64,000 bases of DNA from DAOOPX01 sp964653045 (GTDB lineage: Bacteria > Patescibacteriota > Microgenomatia > UBA1400 > PJMF01), in the NCBI GenBank assembly GCA_964653045.1, contig CAZZBW010000002.1, forward strand, positions 1 to 64,000, written 5' to 3'. Of this stretch, positions 16,981 to 25,700 are shown in pieces. Position 1 is the stretch's first letter; every line of letters begins with the position of its first letter. Made by a program: the position numbers and the translations under genes. Under the pieces are notes generated by a model. That model ran no database searches. It was not told the origin of the DNA and saw nothing but the letters and a program-made list of their open reading frames with translations.

Positions 16981-17589
16981 ATGTCATTTCAATTACCCAA
17001 ATTACCGTACCAATATAACGCGCTCGAACCATATTTTGACGCTCAGACTATGGAGTTACATCACACCAAGCATCACCAAACATATACCGATAAGTTAAAT
17101 CTGGCTGTTGCAGGAACCGAGTGGGAAAGTAAATCTGCCGAGTGGCTAGTCAGCAATCTCAATCAACTGCCGGAAAAAATACGGGGAGCGGTGAGAAATC
17201 ATGGCGGGGGCTTTGTCAATCATAATTTGTTTTGGCAGATGCTCTCGCCCGAGTTTGATCAAACGCCCCCGCCAGAATTAATGGAACTATTGGAAAAGCA
17301 GTTTGGCAGTTACGAAAATTTCCAAGAAAAATTCAGTACCGCTGCCAAAACTCATTTTGGCAGCGGCTGGGCATGGCTGGTACAAAAACCATCTGGGGAG
17401 CTCGATGTCTACTCGCTCCCCAATCAGGACTGCCCTATTACCATGGATGACGTCCCATTACTCACTCTAGATTTGTGGGAACACGCTTATTATCTTAAAT
17501 ACCAGAATCGCCGCGATGAGTACATCGCCAACTTTTGGCACGTCGTCAACTGGCAGCAAGTTGCAAAAAATTTGGCCAGCTCAAACTAA
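16981..17589 (+). CDS. Fe/Mn superoxide dismutase
   Basis: 202 residues, typical length. Metal ligands are visible in order: His in LHHTKHHQTY (about 27), His in VNHNLFW (about 82), Asp in LDLWEHAYYLKY (about 165) and His in the same motif. It dismutates superoxide in the cytoplasm, which implies exposure to oxygen. AGGAG at 16970-16974 gives a normal Shine-Dalgarno site 6 bases from the ATG, in contrast to the leaderless genes nearby. Confidence 0.95.
   Translation: MSFQLPKLPYQYNALEPYFDAQTMELHHTKHHQTYTDKLNLAVAGTEWESKSAEWLVSNLNQLPEKIRGAVRNHGGGFVNHNLFWQMLSPEFDQTPPPELMELLEKQFGSYENFQEKFSTAAKTHFGSGWAWLVQKPSGELDVYSLPNQDCPITMDDVPLLTLDLWEHAYYLKYQNRRDEYIANFWHVVNWQQVAKNLASSN
17202..17274. repeat. Intragenic inverted repeat, 10-bp perfect arms
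   Basis: TGGCGGGGGC (17202-17211) and GCCCCCGCCA (17265-17274) with a 53-base loop, inside the superoxide dismutase gene. Confidence 0.7.
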
Positions 17590-17591
17590 AG

Positions 17592-18662
17592 TTATTTTAT
17601 TAACCAACGCAAAGTAACCACATAAATTAACCAGCTGATAATTTTTTGCCAAAAGTTAATAATGAGACGGTCAATGATAACAATAGTACTGACAACTTTA
17701 TGTGCGAAACTGTCATCCTTATTATCTTCGATCGTATCCAAGTCGGTACTCACACCTAATACCACTGGCTCGCTTAAACCAATTTCTTTGGCACTACCAA
17801 ACTTGAGTTGATTAGATGCTTGCTCAATCGCAATTAGATTTTCTTCTTTGATTAGCTGAGACTGCTGGTCATTATTCTGGGGTACCACCGATTCCGGCAC
17901 GATCAGATAACTAGCCGTAGTTAGATCTTTGAGCAAGTTAGTGCCTTCGCCATTATTTTCCAACACTAGCGATGAAGGCAAGAATCTAACTTGGGTTAAT
18001 CCAGCCTGCTTTGCTTTAAATACAGCAGTAGCAAACACTCCCCGCTCGGCAAAAAAACCGGGGTTGGGTAAACCCCCACTAATCCGGCCATACCCAAGCT
18101 CATTATCAATTTGCTTCTGAATAAAAATACTGGCAAAAGAATCTTGTGTGACTATGTCAACTAACTCTAACGATCGAGGATCGAACACAAAATCAGACTG
18201 AATGGCATTAATCGGTTTCTTTATCCCAACCAGCTCGATCGGCATGAGAAAGGTTTCACCAATTGCGTATTGCCCTTCAGATGGAATCACAAAAGTAATA
18301 GTTTTTTCGGTTAAATTAAACCCAGATCGAGCAAGAATTGTTCCCTCTAGCACCACCATCCCCATAGAAACCATGGAAATGAGTAAGATCAAAAATGCAT
18401 TTAAAATACTGGAACGAAAGTTTTTCGGTGCAGAAACTTTTTCATCAGAAACATAACTCCGACAAAAAGGACAGACATCGCCTGTCTTACGTGTTTGGCA
18501 CATCAGACAAGGAATTGATCCAGGAGCAAGTAACCACCAAACCGGGTACATTAGCGCCAAAAAGACCCCAAAAAAAGCTAGCAAATGTCCCAAGAAAAAC
18601 GAGGCAATCACTAACGCGAACAGGCGAAAAAAGATGGTCAGAATCGAGGCTCGCTGTTGCAT
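17592..18662 (-). CDS. Membrane-anchored cohesin-like domain protein with a zinc ribbon
   Basis: 356 residues. An N-terminal membrane helix (about 8-48) precedes a four-Cys zinc ribbon (CLMCQTRKTGDVCPFC, about 53-68), then a second helix (about 85-110). The extracellular domain at about 120-255 has the pattern of a cohesin (AIGETFLMPIELVG...AIQSDFVFDPRSLELVDI...GGLPNPGFFAERGVFATAVFKAKQAG). A C-terminal hydrophobic segment ends the protein. The next gene upstream ends in a dockerin-like motif, so the two may bind each other. TAGTAT (18672-18677) ends 9 bases before the ATG. Confidence 0.7.
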   Translation of the reverse strand: MQQRASILTIFFRLFALVIASFFLGHLLAFFGVFLALMYPVWWLLAPGSIPCLMCQTRKTGDVCPFCRSYVSDEKVSAPKNFRSSILNAFLILLISMVSMGMVVLEGTILARSGFNLTEKTITFVIPSEGQYAIGETFLMPIELVGIKKPINAIQSDFVFDPRSLELVDIVTQDSFASIFIQKQIDNELGYGRISGGLPNPGFFAERGVFATAVFKAKQAGLTQVRFLPSSLVLENNGEGTNLLKDLTTASYLIVPESVVPQNNDQQSQLIKEENLIAIEQASNQLKFGSAKEIGLSEPVVLGVSTDLDTIEDNKDDSFAHKVVSTIVIIDRLIINFWQKIISWLIYVVTLRWLIK

Positions 18663-18688
18663 TTTTAGCTGATACTAAATAATACCAC

Positions 18689-19744
18689 TTATTCCTTCTC
18701 TACCCAATACATTAAAATTGAAAAATCAATAATATCGCAGCGTTGGTCCGCATTCAGATCGCAGGTTGCTAAATTCTGTTTCACTGGATAGTAGGCATTC
18801 CACCAATGCTCTGATATCCGGTCAAGCATAAATGGATCTAATCTTCCAGATTGATTAAAATCATACTGACGCAAAATTTCGGGGAGCGACTCAACAGTTG
18901 GTGCAACAACTACATTCGGTTGACCAAAATCGAGTTTACCATCGCTGATTACCGTTGGCGCTGGTGTCATGACTGAATCTGTCGTTCCTTCACCTTCATC
19001 ATCGCTGTCGTCACCAGCTCCTGGGGATTGAGTGGGAGTGGGCGTGGGTAAAGGAGTTGGAGTTGGCGACGGGACTTGAAAGAACAGCACGCTGAAACTC
19101 CCTACATTAATTTCTTGGCTAGCAAACCCATGATAAATGACTGTGGCGACAACTGGGAAAGTTACACCGGGCTGAAGATTAACAGCTGAGATTGATCCCG
19201 ACCAATACCCTTGCTCACCAGCGGTGAATGAGAGAAAGTAATCAGCGCCAACCATCAGCTCCACCACACTTCCTGGTGGAGCCCAACCAGAAATTAGCAG
19301 TTGCTCATCGGGTAAAACCTGAGTGGCAGAGAGCTCAGCTGTAGGGGGAAAAACTATGTTCGAGAGGGTAGTCTCGACAGTTGGAGTGAGATAGACTGAG
19401 TACTCGACTGTGTCGGTCATCGATCCAGATGGAAGGTGAGTGGAACTCAACTGAAAAACTTTGTTTTCTGGGGTCTGAGCGGTAAGGGTTTTGGTGAAAA
19501 AACCTTGCTCGTCACTAAGAGCCGTGCCGACGGCCACGCCGTTTTCTTTGATGGTCACTAATGAGTTTGGCGCTGTCCAGCCGGAAAAAGTGACAACCGT
19601 GTCACCGACGTCAATACTGAGAGTCAGCTCAGTTTGAGCTTTAGCGGAAGATAAACCACCCCACATGCCCACAATTACCAAAAAAATTCCTATCCAAAAT
19701 TTCACTCTTAAGTTCAAAAACAGCGGGCAGATGCGCGTGCTCAT
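18689..19744 (-). CDS. Exported Ig-like protein with a C-terminal dockerin-like module
   Basis: 351 residues. A signal peptide (about 14-36) is followed by two Ig/carboxypeptidase-regulatory-like domains (about 38-120 and 130-225) with matching GWTAPNSLVTI and GWAPPGSVVEL segments. A Pro/Thr linker (about 228-250) leads to a C-terminal pair of calcium-loop repeats, YDFNQSGRLDPFMLDRI and CDLNADQRCDIIDFSILMYW, characteristic of dockerin-type EF-hand loops. It follows the 20707 gene by 15 bases and is probably in one operon with the surface genes. It may dock on the cohesin-like protein encoded next (inference). Confidence 0.72.
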   Translation of the reverse strand: MSTRICPLFLNLRVKFWIGIFLVIVGMWGGLSSAKAQTELTLSIDVGDTVVTFSGWTAPNSLVTIKENGVAVGTALSDEQGFFTKTLTAQTPENKVFQLSSTHLPSGSMTDTVEYSVYLTPTVETTLSNIVFPPTAELSATQVLPDEQLLISGWAPPGSVVELMVGADYFLSFTAGEQGYWSGSISAVNLQPGVTFPVVATVIYHGFASQEINVGSFSVLFFQVPSPTPTPLPTPTPTQSPGAGDDSDDEGEGTTDSVMTPAPTVISDGKLDFGQPNVVVAPTVESLPEILRQYDFNQSGRLDPFMLDRISEHWWNAYYPVKQNLATCDLNADQRCDIIDFSILMYWVEKE

Positions 19745-19759
19745 GGCAAATAATCTTCC

Positions 19760-20707
19760 TCATTCTGTTGGGTCCAAGCCCCGAAATAATATTTTAAGAG
19801 CCTTGGACAACCTTTTTCTGATTTTCACTAAGATGATCATGACTATCAGGGCTCCCACCGCTATTCCAGCCAGCAACTTATATGGCAGAACGAAAAAAGT
19901 CACAGAAGCGCTGGCCAACTCGGTTTTTTGACCTGCAGCCACAGAAATAGTGGCGACATACCGGCCAAACAGTCTATCTTTATTCCACTGCGTCTCAATC
20001 CGACGAATCGCTTGAGGCAAAACGTTACGCTGGTCTAGATCAAATTTATCCACTACCCGACCAAACACATCAGTAATGGTAATACTTCCTTTGACCTTAA
20101 TATGAACATTGCCGGCATTGCTGACCCTGAGCACAAAATCTACTGGGGCTCGCTCAAAGAGTTCCTTAGTGGTACTAAACTCCTCGATCGCCCACGACTC
20201 TTTGACCTCGCCTGCAACTCTGAGCAAGATCAGCGCACCTATCTCTTGGACCACTGATGCACCCTGTGCATTTGGTCCAGCTCCGCCAGTTTTGAACACC
20301 ACTGAAGCAAAGTGCCCACCGGGCTCAGCATTATCTGGAACTGGGATAAAAATCGTGAAGGTTTGATTAGAACGGGGAGGAATAACTGCAGTAACAGGTG
20401 AAACTTGGATCCACTCGGCAAGGGTGTTGGTCAGCTTTTCGCCACTTAGCTCAACGGAACCCTCCTCGCCCCGTGCCACAAATAAGCGCTTATCAACACT
20501 TATTTCTAACGGTTTATCACCTGCGTTTTCAACTTTGAGTGTGTTTGTCAAAGTATCACCGCGATTGGCAGATAACTCAAAAGTGGGAGGAGTAATAACT
20601 AGCCCTGTTTCTTGTGCCAAAACTAGAGAAGCTGAAATGCCAAAGCAAAAAACAAATAGCAAGCAGAATAACGAAAGGACTAAAGTTACTTTCGCAAGAT
20701 GTCTCAT
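19760..20707 (-). CDS. Exported DUF916-like protein with C-terminal membrane anchor
   Basis: 315 residues. A signal peptide (about 8-31) is followed by two Ig-like domains; the first (LVITPPTFELSANRGDTLTNTLKVENAG) is the usual opening of DUF916/WxL-interacting proteins. A helix at about 282-302 plus a basic tail (KIRKRLSKALK) anchors the C-terminus. It is a paralogue of the 22792 gene in size and layout. Its promoter (TTGCAA-17-TATAAT) lies 9 bases from the ATG. Confidence 0.72.
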   Translation of the reverse strand: MRHLAKVTLVLSLFCLLFVFCFGISASLVLAQETGLVITPPTFELSANRGDTLTNTLKVENAGDKPLEISVDKRLFVARGEEGSVELSGEKLTNTLAEWIQVSPVTAVIPPRSNQTFTIFIPVPDNAEPGGHFASVVFKTGGAGPNAQGASVVQEIGALILLRVAGEVKESWAIEEFSTTKELFERAPVDFVLRVSNAGNVHIKVKGSITITDVFGRVVDKFDLDQRNVLPQAIRRIETQWNKDRLFGRYVATISVAAGQKTELASASVTFFVLPYKLLAGIAVGALIVMIILVKIRKRLSKALKILFRGLDPTE

Positions 20708-20716
20708 CGGGATTTG

Positions 20717-20745
20717 ATTATAACTGCAAGCTTGACCAGTTGCAA
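20717..20745 (-). promoter_or_regulatory. Promoter of the DUF916-like gene (leaderless)
   Basis: On the minus strand TTGCAA (20740-20745), a 17-base spacer and TATAAT (20717-20722) end 9 bases before the ATG at 20707. No ribosome site is present. Confidence 0.7.
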
Positions 20746-20752
20746 TTCAGGC

Positions 20753-21814
20753 TTAATAAGTTGGTGTTGCGGTATAAATTACCGTAGTGGTGTAATTACC
20801 AGCTGGAGTACTTGAAGACACACCCACCTGATAGCCAACACGAGTGGTTTCTGTACCACTGGTTGGGGTAGCACGAGTGGCCACTACTTCATTGCTAGCA
20901 GTAAAAGCTGCCCACTTGTTTGTCGCAAATTGAGTCAAATCAGCATCATTGGTGGTGTAACCAAAGTCTTCGTCATCGACACTCTGCGGAAAGATAGTTG
21001 GAACAGTGTGGGTCCCTGAGTGATCATCAATATCTGCAGTACTATATGTTGGCTTGCCTGTATATCGAACATACACTGAATAGCCTGTCGTAGAGTTGGT
21101 GCCTACATTCAAATCATGCGCTGCGATTGCATTGGTTGCGGCAGTAACCGTACCAAGTGGAATAGTGTTAGCATCAGTCACTGTGGCTACTGTGGTGGTA
21201 GCACCATTAACAGACTGAGAACCAGCCACGCCCGTGATCGTGAAAGACAGAGATGGATCGACGGTGAGAGATACAACTTGACCGTCGGTGTAAATGAACA
21301 TGACCGTGGCATAATCGACTTCGTTGCCTGCTGTACAGCTTGCATCTGTGTAGGTATTGAAAATTGCGTAATATCCAGTGTCAGCAACTGAGCCATTAGC
21401 TACCCCATCCAAAACAACCGTCCTTCCGCTCGCACCACCAGGGGTAGCGCCAGTAACGTCAGTATACTGGATTTTTCCACCACTGACAGTCTTCGACCAA
21501 CCATTCAAACCAGTGATATAGGTACTACTGGCATTGACGGCGGCGCTGGCCAAACTCAGGCCTGATGGCGCCGATCCTCCAGCAGCAGTGGTGGCAAACT
21601 CAAGTTCAACACACTTGACCGTTGTGGTGGTATCGACATTACTAAAGGTCGCAGTATAAGTCACAGTTGTCGCGGAGGGGCGAGAATCATCAACGCTTAA
21701 TGATCCAGCGGTCAATGCATTAGCACTTGCGAGAGGGACTAAGCCAAACAACGATTGGCCGAGGAAGAAACTGACCATTAAAAGTAGGGCGGGTAAGGAC
21801 TTTCTATTTGTCAT
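20753..21814 (-). CDS. Exported WxL-like surface protein
   Basis: 353 residues with a signal peptide (1-31) and almost no charged residues: Thr, Ser, Ala and Gly dominate. The C-terminal half (about 195-353) begins PSLSFTITGVAG, contains HDLNVGTNSTTGYSVYVRYTG and ends AGNYTTTVIYTATPTY. That ending is shared with the giant protein encoded at 22770-27332 (STTVIYAVTPQY). The pattern recalls WxL-type or spore-coat-like domains. It is interleaved with two DUF916-like genes, as in Gram-positive csc clusters. AAAGGA lies 8 bases before the ATG. Confidence 0.6.
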   Translation of the reverse strand: MTNRKSLPALLLMVSFFLGQSLFGLVPLASANALTAGSLSVDDSRPSATTVTYTATFSNVDTTTTVKCVELEFATTAAGGSAPSGLSLASAAVNASSTYITGLNGWSKTVSGGKIQYTDVTGATPGGASGRTVVLDGVANGSVADTGYYAIFNTYTDASCTAGNEVDYATVMFIYTDGQVVSLTVDPSLSFTITGVAGSQSVNGATTTVATVTDANTIPLGTVTAATNAIAAHDLNVGTNSTTGYSVYVRYTGKPTYSTADIDDHSGTHTVPTIFPQSVDDEDFGYTTNDADLTQFATNKWAAFTASNEVVATRATPTSGTETTRVGYQVGVSSSTPAGNYTTTVIYTATPTY

Positions 21815-21847
21815 AATCGGATCCTTTAATAAGTACTCTATCTGGTT

Positions 21848-22792
21848 CTAAGAATTTTTTACTAACACGCGCAAAGCAGATAAAACTCTGCGTCTATTCA
21901 GAGAAGCAATGATCAAAATGGCTGTCAATAGTGAAAATCCGATCGCGGATAGAAGTTGGGCGAGAGAGATGTTGAACACATAGAGGGTTAAAGTACTGGC
22001 CGGGGGCGCCGCAGACCGGAGGTCTGCGGCGCTTAACCAAGTGTTCACTTGATACACTCCCAAGCGTGGTGCCTCAGGCCAACTGAGTTTCATCTGCTTG
22101 GTATTGAGTGGCAACACAATTCGTGGCTCTGCTACCAAATAAGTTTTCTGGCCAAATGGCCAAGATTTAATCACCAGCTCAGGTTGGAGCAGTTGGTGAA
22201 CATTACCATAATTTTTGAGAGTCAGGTTAAAGTTAATCTCCCCTGTTTCTGCCAGAATTTCTTTTTGTATATCTGTCAGCAGGACTTTCTCAATCCGCTC
22301 ACCAGCTACATCGATAAAAATCAACGCTCCTACTCTCGGCACAACGGCACTACCTTGGAACTGCGAAAGTTCGCTTAACGCAGCAACTTCAAAAAACACG
22401 GTGGCATAATGGCCGCCCGGACCGAGATCGTCCGGCGCGGCCACTTCAATTTGTACTTGAGTCGTCTTCCCAACTTCAATAATGAACGATTCGGGCTCAA
22501 CTCTGACCAAGTGTGACGCATCATACCGAATCCGCGCTTCAGGAGTGTCACTCAGTTCATCTGAGTTGAGCCCCATCACAAAACTCTTGACTGGCAAGGG
22601 TTGGGCAGTTTTGTTAAACACGGTTAATTCCCGCGTTTGGGTATCTCCTGCCTTGAGATCAAACTCCAAGATTGCCGGACTGATTGTTAACGAGTTAAGT
22701 GAGTCTGCATAAGCAACCCCAGATTCCAACCACCACAAACAGAGAGCAACAAAAAATCCGCTGATCAATTTAATACTGGGGTGTAACTGCAT
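21848..22792 (-). CDS. Exported DUF916-like protein with C-terminal membrane anchor
   Basis: About 314 residues from the ATG at 22792. The signal peptide (1-27) is followed by Ig-like domains opening with LTISPAILEFDLKAGDTQTRELTVFNKT, the conserved PGGHYATVFFEV, a C-terminal helix (LAQLLSAIGFSLLTAILIIA) and a basic tail. The reading frame is open to 23167, but those residues lack any domain and overlap the giant gene, so the signal-peptide ATG is chosen. It overlaps the end of the upstream giant gene by 23 bases, suggesting translational coupling. It is a paralogue of the 20707 gene. Confidence 0.75.
   Translation of the reverse strand: MQLHPSIKLISGFFVALCLWWLESGVAYADSLNSLTISPAILEFDLKAGDTQTRELTVFNKTAQPLPVKSFVMGLNSDELSDTPEARIRYDASHLVRVEPESFIIEVGKTTQVQIEVAAPDDLGPGGHYATVFFEVAALSELSQFQGSAVVPRVGALIFIDVAGERIEKVLLTDIQKEILAETGEINFNLTLKNYGNVHQLLQPELVIKSWPFGQKTYLVAEPRIVLPLNTKQMKLSWPEAPRLGVYQVNTWLSAADLRSAAPPASTLTLYVFNISLAQLLSAIGFSLLTAILIIASLNRRRVLSALRVLVKNS
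22006..22032. repeat. Intragenic inverted repeat, 12-bp perfect arms
   Basis: GCGCCGCAGACC (22006-22017), loop GGA, GGTCTGCGGCGC (22021-22032), inside the 22792 gene. Confidence 0.85.
22410..22443. repeat. Intragenic imperfect inverted repeat
   Basis: TGGCCGCCCGGAC (22410-22422) pairs with GTCCGGCGCGGCCA (22430-22443) with one bulged base, inside the 22792 gene. Confidence 0.7.
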
Positions 22793-25700
22793 AAATAACG
22801 GTGGTTGAGTACTGCGTGGCGGCTTGACCGCTGTCGACCCGGACCTTGAGATCAACGTTGAACTGTTCATTAGTAATGGGCGTACCGCTGACTGCCGCAG
22901 TGTGATCAGCCATAATATCACCGGGAGATTCTTGATCGAATGGAGCGTAACAAGGCGGCGAACCTCCACCTGGGCATGGTGTGTCATTGAAAAGATCAAC
23001 TCCTTGGATCGAGGTATCACTCGAGTGGTAACCAAAACCCAGATCTCCGGTACCCCACTCTGCTGGTGTAGCATAGCTACCTGCAGAAAAATTGGCAATT
23101 TCGTTGGTCGGGTACAAAATTGATCTGAGTAGATCAGTGGTATAGGCACGGATGACGTAACCGGCATAAGCGTTGGTGGACGTCGTCAACGTCACTTGCT
23201 CAGTCGCAGTGTATGAATTACCTGGACCGAGATTATCGAAAGTCACATTCTCAGGAGAAACAGCAAAACTCAGAGTGGGCGCGACCAACTGGCCGTCCGA
23301 AGATGCCCCTGTACTGGTGTTACCAGCCAGATCGGTCGCGCGGACGGTGAAGTAGTACACCACTGAAGTTTGCAAGCTCTGACCACTGACAGTCACCGAA
23401 GTATCGGTACCCACATTAGTCCAGCTCACCAACTCAGTGCCACCAACTGTTGTCCCAATAGCATATTCATAGTAGTCTATTTCAGAAACAGCTTCATTGA
23501 AACCAACAAAATTGGCGGACAAACTGGACAAAGAACCATCATTTAACATTTTATCTACTCCAGTTTCCGTCCCATCGTAAACCGTCCCATCATCGGGAGC
23601 CGTTGTATCGATTCCAAAATCACGCTCTGCCTCGGTATTGTTACCAAAACTCACCCAATCGGAGTAAGCACCAAAACTATCTTTGGTTCGAGCCTGCCAA
23701 TGATACTCCATTTCATCAGGCAACGAGCTGAGAGTTACAGTAGCTTCAACTGCAGAACCAGAATAGGCCACACCAGTACCACAACCCGTCTCGACACCAG
23801 TAAAGCTTATGTTCAACGGCTGCACCTCAACACACAGCTGGAGAGTATCCGGGTTATCAGGATCCGACACATTGGCCGTAAACACGACCGAGGTTTCATC
23901 GGTCCAGTCACCCACGCTCAATATTGTTTGGTCAGTCTTTTCTTGAGATAAATTCGTCGGATCATTTGGCGCGGTATTCATTGAGCCAAATGAAACCAAC
24001 CAATCCTGGAGTTGAGGCGAGCCAGTACCATAGGTCAGGGTCGCCTTCAGATAGATCGTGGCATAAGTGGTAGTAGAAAGACCGCTTAGATCAACTCCAG
24101 CGCTGCCATCAAAGCCAGTGGAATTACCACTCAGAGCACCATCAGGAATAATGGTCGGTGTTCCAGAGTTATCATAAAAAACTTGATAAATAATGGTGCC
24201 ATTAGTTTGGTCATCCCCCACCATAAAATACCCCCAAGTGGTTTCACTGGGCTGAATCTGGGCGGCAACGATCGGCGTGGACAGCACCATGTCGGTACCA
24301 GAAGTGACTTGAACATAGTTACTGGTGTAGTTCACTTCTGCGTTGCTGCCCAACGTGTCTGATTCGAACTGCTCGCCGTGCGTCTCAAACCAAGCATTAC
24401 CTTTGCTTAGTGAAGTATCGATGGTGAGCGACCGGCGATCCGACCAGGCACTCCACGTCTCGGTACCTGCAATATCCATCGCTCTGACTTGATAAAAATA
24501 GGTTGTGCCGTTGGTCAAGGCATTACCCGCTTGCACCGTGTAGCTGATGGTGTCTCCTGCGGTGAAAGGATCTAGATCGGATTCGTTGCCAACATTAAGA
24601 AAGCCTAGATCTGTTTCAGAAACATCATCAATTTCAGGAGAGGTGAAACTAGGATCAGAGCTTATTTGAATTTGGTAAGTAAGATTATTGCTCTCAGTAT
24701 CAGTTGATTTAAATCGAATGATTGGCGTGGTATCAGTAATTTTTGCTTTATCGTAATAGAGATTTCCTTCGATAGTTGGTTTGGTGGCTGGCGTCCCTAC
24801 TGAAGTTTTTTTGGCAATCACCACGTCGCGGTAGGGAGGGAGATGCGGCTGAGTATCAAATGACAGCGTCACGTCATGAGTGTGAGTGCTTGTTGCCTGG
24901 TTTCCATAGGGCTTTTGATTCGTCCCACCACTACTTGCACTTGGTCCACCTGATGTAACAGTGGCATTGGTGTGATTATGACTGGCAGTCCCATTTACTG
25001 AAGCATAACTACTGGCGCCCCGCAAAAACCGCTGATAAAACGCCCCACCGCTATCTGACAACGATGTCCAATTAGTACCTATTGTTCCTTCCACCATCAC
25101 AATCTCTCCACCGGTAAAATATTTATCAGCCCCACTAGTATTTTTATAAAGTAAAACGTCTATCCGATCAGGCAAGTGTGTGGCTGAAGCGTTGGTCCCA
25201 GAGACAGTGTGCGTGTGTGTATCTATAGCAAAACTCCCGGCTGCACCAGTAGCACCACCAAAATTACTGGACGCTGTCAATGATCCAGAATAATTATGAG
25301 TGTGATTATCAGCTCCTCCAGTGCCAGTGGTATTACCCTCGCCTCGGAGAAAGGCAAGGTCTTGAGTCGAGTAACGGGTCCAACCAGTTACTGGTGAAGG
25401 TGTTGCGTCAAACATCAAAATTAAACCATCGGGAATACTGGTTGGCACACCTGTGGTATCGTACTTAATTACTTTTAGATTGCGATAAGTTGGCAGGTTG
25501 GTGCCCACTCCAGTAGAAGCACCACTCCAACCGTGAGTATGAGTGGACAATGTCTGGATCAAAGAATTATTGCGATAAGGTAGTGTTGAATTAGCCCCTG
25601 TATGACTGACAAAAGTCATACCGTGACTATGTTCAATAAGACCACCAGTGCCGCCAGAAGTGGCGGCACCACGAGGAAAGACTTGGTAATACGGTTCAGT

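Noticed and set aside
22793..23167. N-terminal extension of the DUF916-like protein
   Set aside because: It lies antisense-free but out of frame within the giant gene and lacks domain character, while a proper signal peptide starts at 22792.
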